Shown piece by piece: positions 60,401 through 64,000 of a stretch of DNA of 64,000 bases. The translations under genes were made by a program, and so were the position numbers. Origin of the DNA: Lineus longissimus. Lineage: Eukaryota > Nemertea > Pilidiophora > Heteronemertea > Lineidae. Position 1 is the stretch's first letter, and each line of letters opens with the position of its first letter. The stretch covers positions 5,706,501 to 5,770,500 of the forward strand of contig NC_088309.1 in assembly GCF_910592395.1 (NCBI RefSeq). Direction: 5' to 3'. Under the pieces are notes generated by a model, which worked only from the letters and a program-made list of their open reading frames with translations, was not told the origin of the DNA and searched no databases.

Positions 60401-63400
60401 TTGCTATATATTCAACCAACAACGATTGAAGGGTTAATCAACGTACCAGATAAGGCATTATCTTTTATCATCGAATCAGATGATCTTTCGCATCAATCAT
60501 TACCCTGCTCAATGATGTCAAGCTACTGTCAGACGTATTCAACCTAACTCGATCTTACTCGCCCGGGGATGAAGATGTCGAAGATTTCTAATTGGTCCGC
60601 AGCAGAGTCTCATGGCCGTCCCTCTTGATCGGCTGTCATCAGTCAATAGGCCGTGGGCCAAATCCACAAAGCTGTCATTTGTGACAACATTTCGGGGGCA
60701 AAGTAAAAATGGTCATGATGAATTAGGTGATCACATCACATGACAGAAGGTTCCAACAAAAAAATAGGTACACGGTAACCTAATGTACTGCCTTTAATCA
60801 TGAGAATATACAATGCTAAAAGCAGAAAGTTTCAGTTCATCTTTCGATTCCTAGGTGGCCGGATCTACTTCCTTCAGTCCTGCCACCTAGGAGGCAAATG
60901 ATGGACTAAAATTATCCCTTTAGTTAAGAGGAGTTGATAGAATTTTATGGCTGGCAATGTCTAGATCCGCCACTGGAAAAGTGCATCCGAAACGCAATAC
61001 ACTATATCACATAAAGAAAACACCGAGTGCTCAACGCATTTCATTTATTTTCTCTATTATCCATGATTGCACTCTTGAGGCAAATTAGGTAATTCGATCG
61101 GAGAGCCTCGGTGTTTCGAAATGACCTCTCCTTGAGCAACATGTACATTAACAGCAGTAATATAAATCAATCAAATTGAAGCTTTCCTAATACGACGGAG
61201 GGCATATTTAAGGAATTACTACAGATCTGGAGGTCCTTGGTCGTGTAATCAAGACCGGTCGGATCGCGGAAAGCCTGTTTATATCTGTTTATTTCTACTT
61301 TCCTGAGCCATCATCATACGTCAGGTGAACCCTTTAAAAAGGCTTTTTCGACTAGGTCGAATAAATGTTTTTTGTGAGCCGTAATTTTTCGCTGAACGAA
61401 GACGAGCAAAACCCGTTCCAAATCTGGTTAAGACTCTTCAGGCGGCTCTATCTTGTTAAACCTAATCTCATGATTTCCCAACTGTGTCATTAAAATGATT
61501 TACGTCTACAGAGAACGTCAAATAATCATTAGACAGTCTCAAGAAATATCCCTTCGACCTTTATAATAACCACCCCGTATACATACCACGTCAAGATTTT
61601 AGATTTCTTCCCTCTCAACTTCACCTTTTGTAGACGAACTAATGTAGCTAATTGCATAAAATGGTTATGTTTGCCTATGATGCCAGACATTCTATTTAGC
61701 TAGGCCATAAACTTGCCATTGAAATTACGGTTGTAATGATTAATTCTGTTTTCCTCTTCGGGCGGCGATACTTTGAAGGCGCAATGTAAAGGGGAGAATA
61801 TCGGGTGCCGCTGCTGCGCCATTACTTTGCCATCGATGGCTCTAGATCATGTTAACTTGAAAAGGAACCCTTTAAGGTGAATTTCGCACGAGCAATACAA
61901 AGCTCCTCCATTTCCCGCGCCTGAGCTGGTATCAAAGCAATTGATGCCTCGAGTCATTACTATGGAATTGCCATCTGCGAGTTTCTGAATGGAACCTGTC
62001 CACATTATCGAATCTATAGCTAACTGATCTGTCACAAGACAGGAATTTACAAATGATCGCCCAAATTAAGCTTGAAAATTACGGTGTATTTAAGTCGTGA
62101 CTACGACTGTACACGACCAGGCGCACGAACGCCATTAGAGGAAACATTTTTTGCTAACTTCTCAAACGATCCGCGTTTTTATACAAGATGCATTAAGACC
62201 AACCTCCTCCCTTTGAGGCACCACTTTTGTGTCTTTTTATCATGGTCCTCTACTAATAAACACTTCCAAGCAATATCCATCGCAATGGCATAAGAACCCC
62301 TTCTCTAACCATAGTTCACCCCGCGGGGATGCGTTTTATCTTCGAGAAATGCGAAAACTGCGGTGAGTAACCTTTTGTAATATACTAATGATTTTGATCA
62401 GAATGTTAAATTCCCACAAGAATCGACCACATGGAAATTTCATTTTCAATTAGAGAGACATAAATTTAACAACAAAGTGGCTTTTATTACGGCACCGTCA
62501 CGATTTTAAGGAATTTAGGCGACTTTAGGGATACGCGCAAAGTCGGGTTAGGGTCAGTGTTAGGTTAGCTACATGTAGGGTCAGGGTTTAACGTGTCGTA
62601 ACAATAGCCAGCTATTTGTATGTAAATACATAAGAGACTGTCGTTTAAATGTCGCAGTCGAAATACAAGGTGCCGTTAAAAAACCACACATGCCAATTCA
62701 ATGAGGCCGGGATCATTTTGACTAATAGACAAAATTTAAGTTGGCAGAGTTACAGCGAATCGAAAAGAAATTGCTCCCGTGTGACGTATTGGTGTAGATT
62801 TACGTATGCGCGCCTCACAAACTCCATTACATTATACGGATTCGATATGCGTATACTAATTTCAGCAAATGCGTATGCATAGCATTGTGTATAACTGCAT
62901 TTTGATTTTCCTGCACCGCAAGTTATTACGAACGGCTTACCTCTTTAATATTGACGATCCCCCGGCGACATACCTTATGTTCCTTCTAAGATAAATGAGT
63001 CTACGGACGAAGCCCGACACATTTTAAGAATACCTCCAATGAATGTAGCTCTCAATGTGTTAATCGTGTGTCGCATATCAAAGACGGTTAATTGATTGCA
63101 AGAAGAGAGAAACCATCCATCACAATCCCTGACATATATGATGGTTTCATTACGGGAGAGTGGATGTAATCAGACGCATCACAATCCTGGGTGTGGTCGG
63201 ATAAAGTATGCTTTCATCGATATCAATGGTGTAGACCTGTAGCCTTGTGATATGAGATGACAACTTCGAGAATATCTGCTTTGCAGTTTCGTGTACGTGA
63301 CTGATGTGAGCAGGCAAGATATTGATGATCATCCTCCTGTAGGCCGATTCTGACTACCAGGTCAAAGGATTTTATACCAATGGATGAGGCGGTCAGCTAG

Positions 63401-64000
63401 GCCATGTGTCTGCGCTGTCCCAGTACTCCACCATCTTAGTACCTCAACCGAACGAACCAAGCTACTTTAACTATACATGTTGTTTGAAATGTATTTGGTA
63501 AAATGTCAAAGGTTGTGCGGTTTACAGACAGAAAACCGCACAGCAAGCATGGTCTTGGAACAAACTCTTCACCTCCTCGTCTCTCCTGACATTTTTCATG
63601 TAAACTCGAGAAACTGTTGCACTTTCCGACCAGTGCCATATTTGGGGTTGTGGAAAGCAATTGCAGGGTTTAGTACTTTTCTGGAGGGCATTAGTTTGTG
63701 GTCCGATGTACCTGAAATCAAGCACGTGCAGGGTTAAGTGTCTTTCATCTGAAGGGCATTGATGCACAAGGGTGTGGTTCTCACGTTAATCAATCCCAGG
63801 ATCGAACTACACTGACAGCCGCGTGCCATGACTCTCTCAAGCATTCCGAATCAAGAACAGCAAACTTTTACACAAAGCCTACGTTTTGTATTATGATATA
63901 TATTCATGCTCTTGTTACTTTTGCCTATTGTTCTGCGACAACTGTATCTACATCGTGACGTGGTGTGTGAGCTACTATTGTAGACAAATAAGATGTCTTT
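57421..64000. other. No recognised gene
   Basis: The last 6.6 kb has only short frames lacking domains or a signal peptide. A faint fragment resembling the interior of the CCGGTGTAA MITE is at about 60330-60380. No RNA gene, array or long inverted repeat was noticed. Confidence 0.45.

Overview
The window is eukaryotic nuclear DNA. Genes are broken into short exons with GT/AG borders, most DNA is non-coding, and the sequence is crowded with transposable-element debris. The gene families (UPF0764/C16orf89, RASL10, secreted VWA, THAP, an L2/CR1-like LINE, a Kolobok-type transposon) and frequent ACATGTACATGT motifs suggest an invertebrate animal, probably a marine one and possibly a deuterostome. 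The species cannot be fixed from sequence alone.

Layout. At 4.5-11.3 kb lie two convergent paralogues of the UPF0764/C16orf89 (DUF4735) secreted-protein family. I assembled them exon by exon: gene A on + (4555-7697, first coding exon not found) and gene B on - (11241-8507, seven exons, 368 aa). All six shared exons use identical intron phases. At 14.9-15.5 kb (-) is an intronless RASL10-like small GTPase with a CaaX end. At 18.9-32.5 kb is a head-to-tail duplicated segment, copy 1 about 18911-25446 and copy 2 about 26044-32514, each carrying an intronless SAM-dependent methyltransferase. At 43.0-45.8 kb (+) is a four-exon secreted von Willebrand A-domain protein of 264 aa. The remaining stretches (1-4.5, 11.3-14.9, 15.8-18.9, 33.4-43.0 and 45.9-64 kb) have no gene I can support. 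They hold short tandem repeats, foldbacks, miniature transposons and tRNA-like SINE fragments.

The most informative part is the duplicated segment. The two copies act as each other's empty-site control, so insertions can be read directly: a 5'-truncated LINE, a 1571-bp Kolobok-like element with TTAA target duplications, a tandem double palindromic MITE, a 509-bp solo-LTR-like element (ATAG duplication), a 2367-bp TG...CA element (ATAC duplication) and a 114-bp short element with a target duplication of about 14 bp. All six are present in only one copy, while the methyltransferase reading frames remain nearly identical. The Kolobok-like element carries a THAP-domain exon and, converging on it, an ORF resembling the P2X7 C-terminal (P2RX7_C) domain. 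No evident pathway links the host genes; they look like unrelated neighbours.
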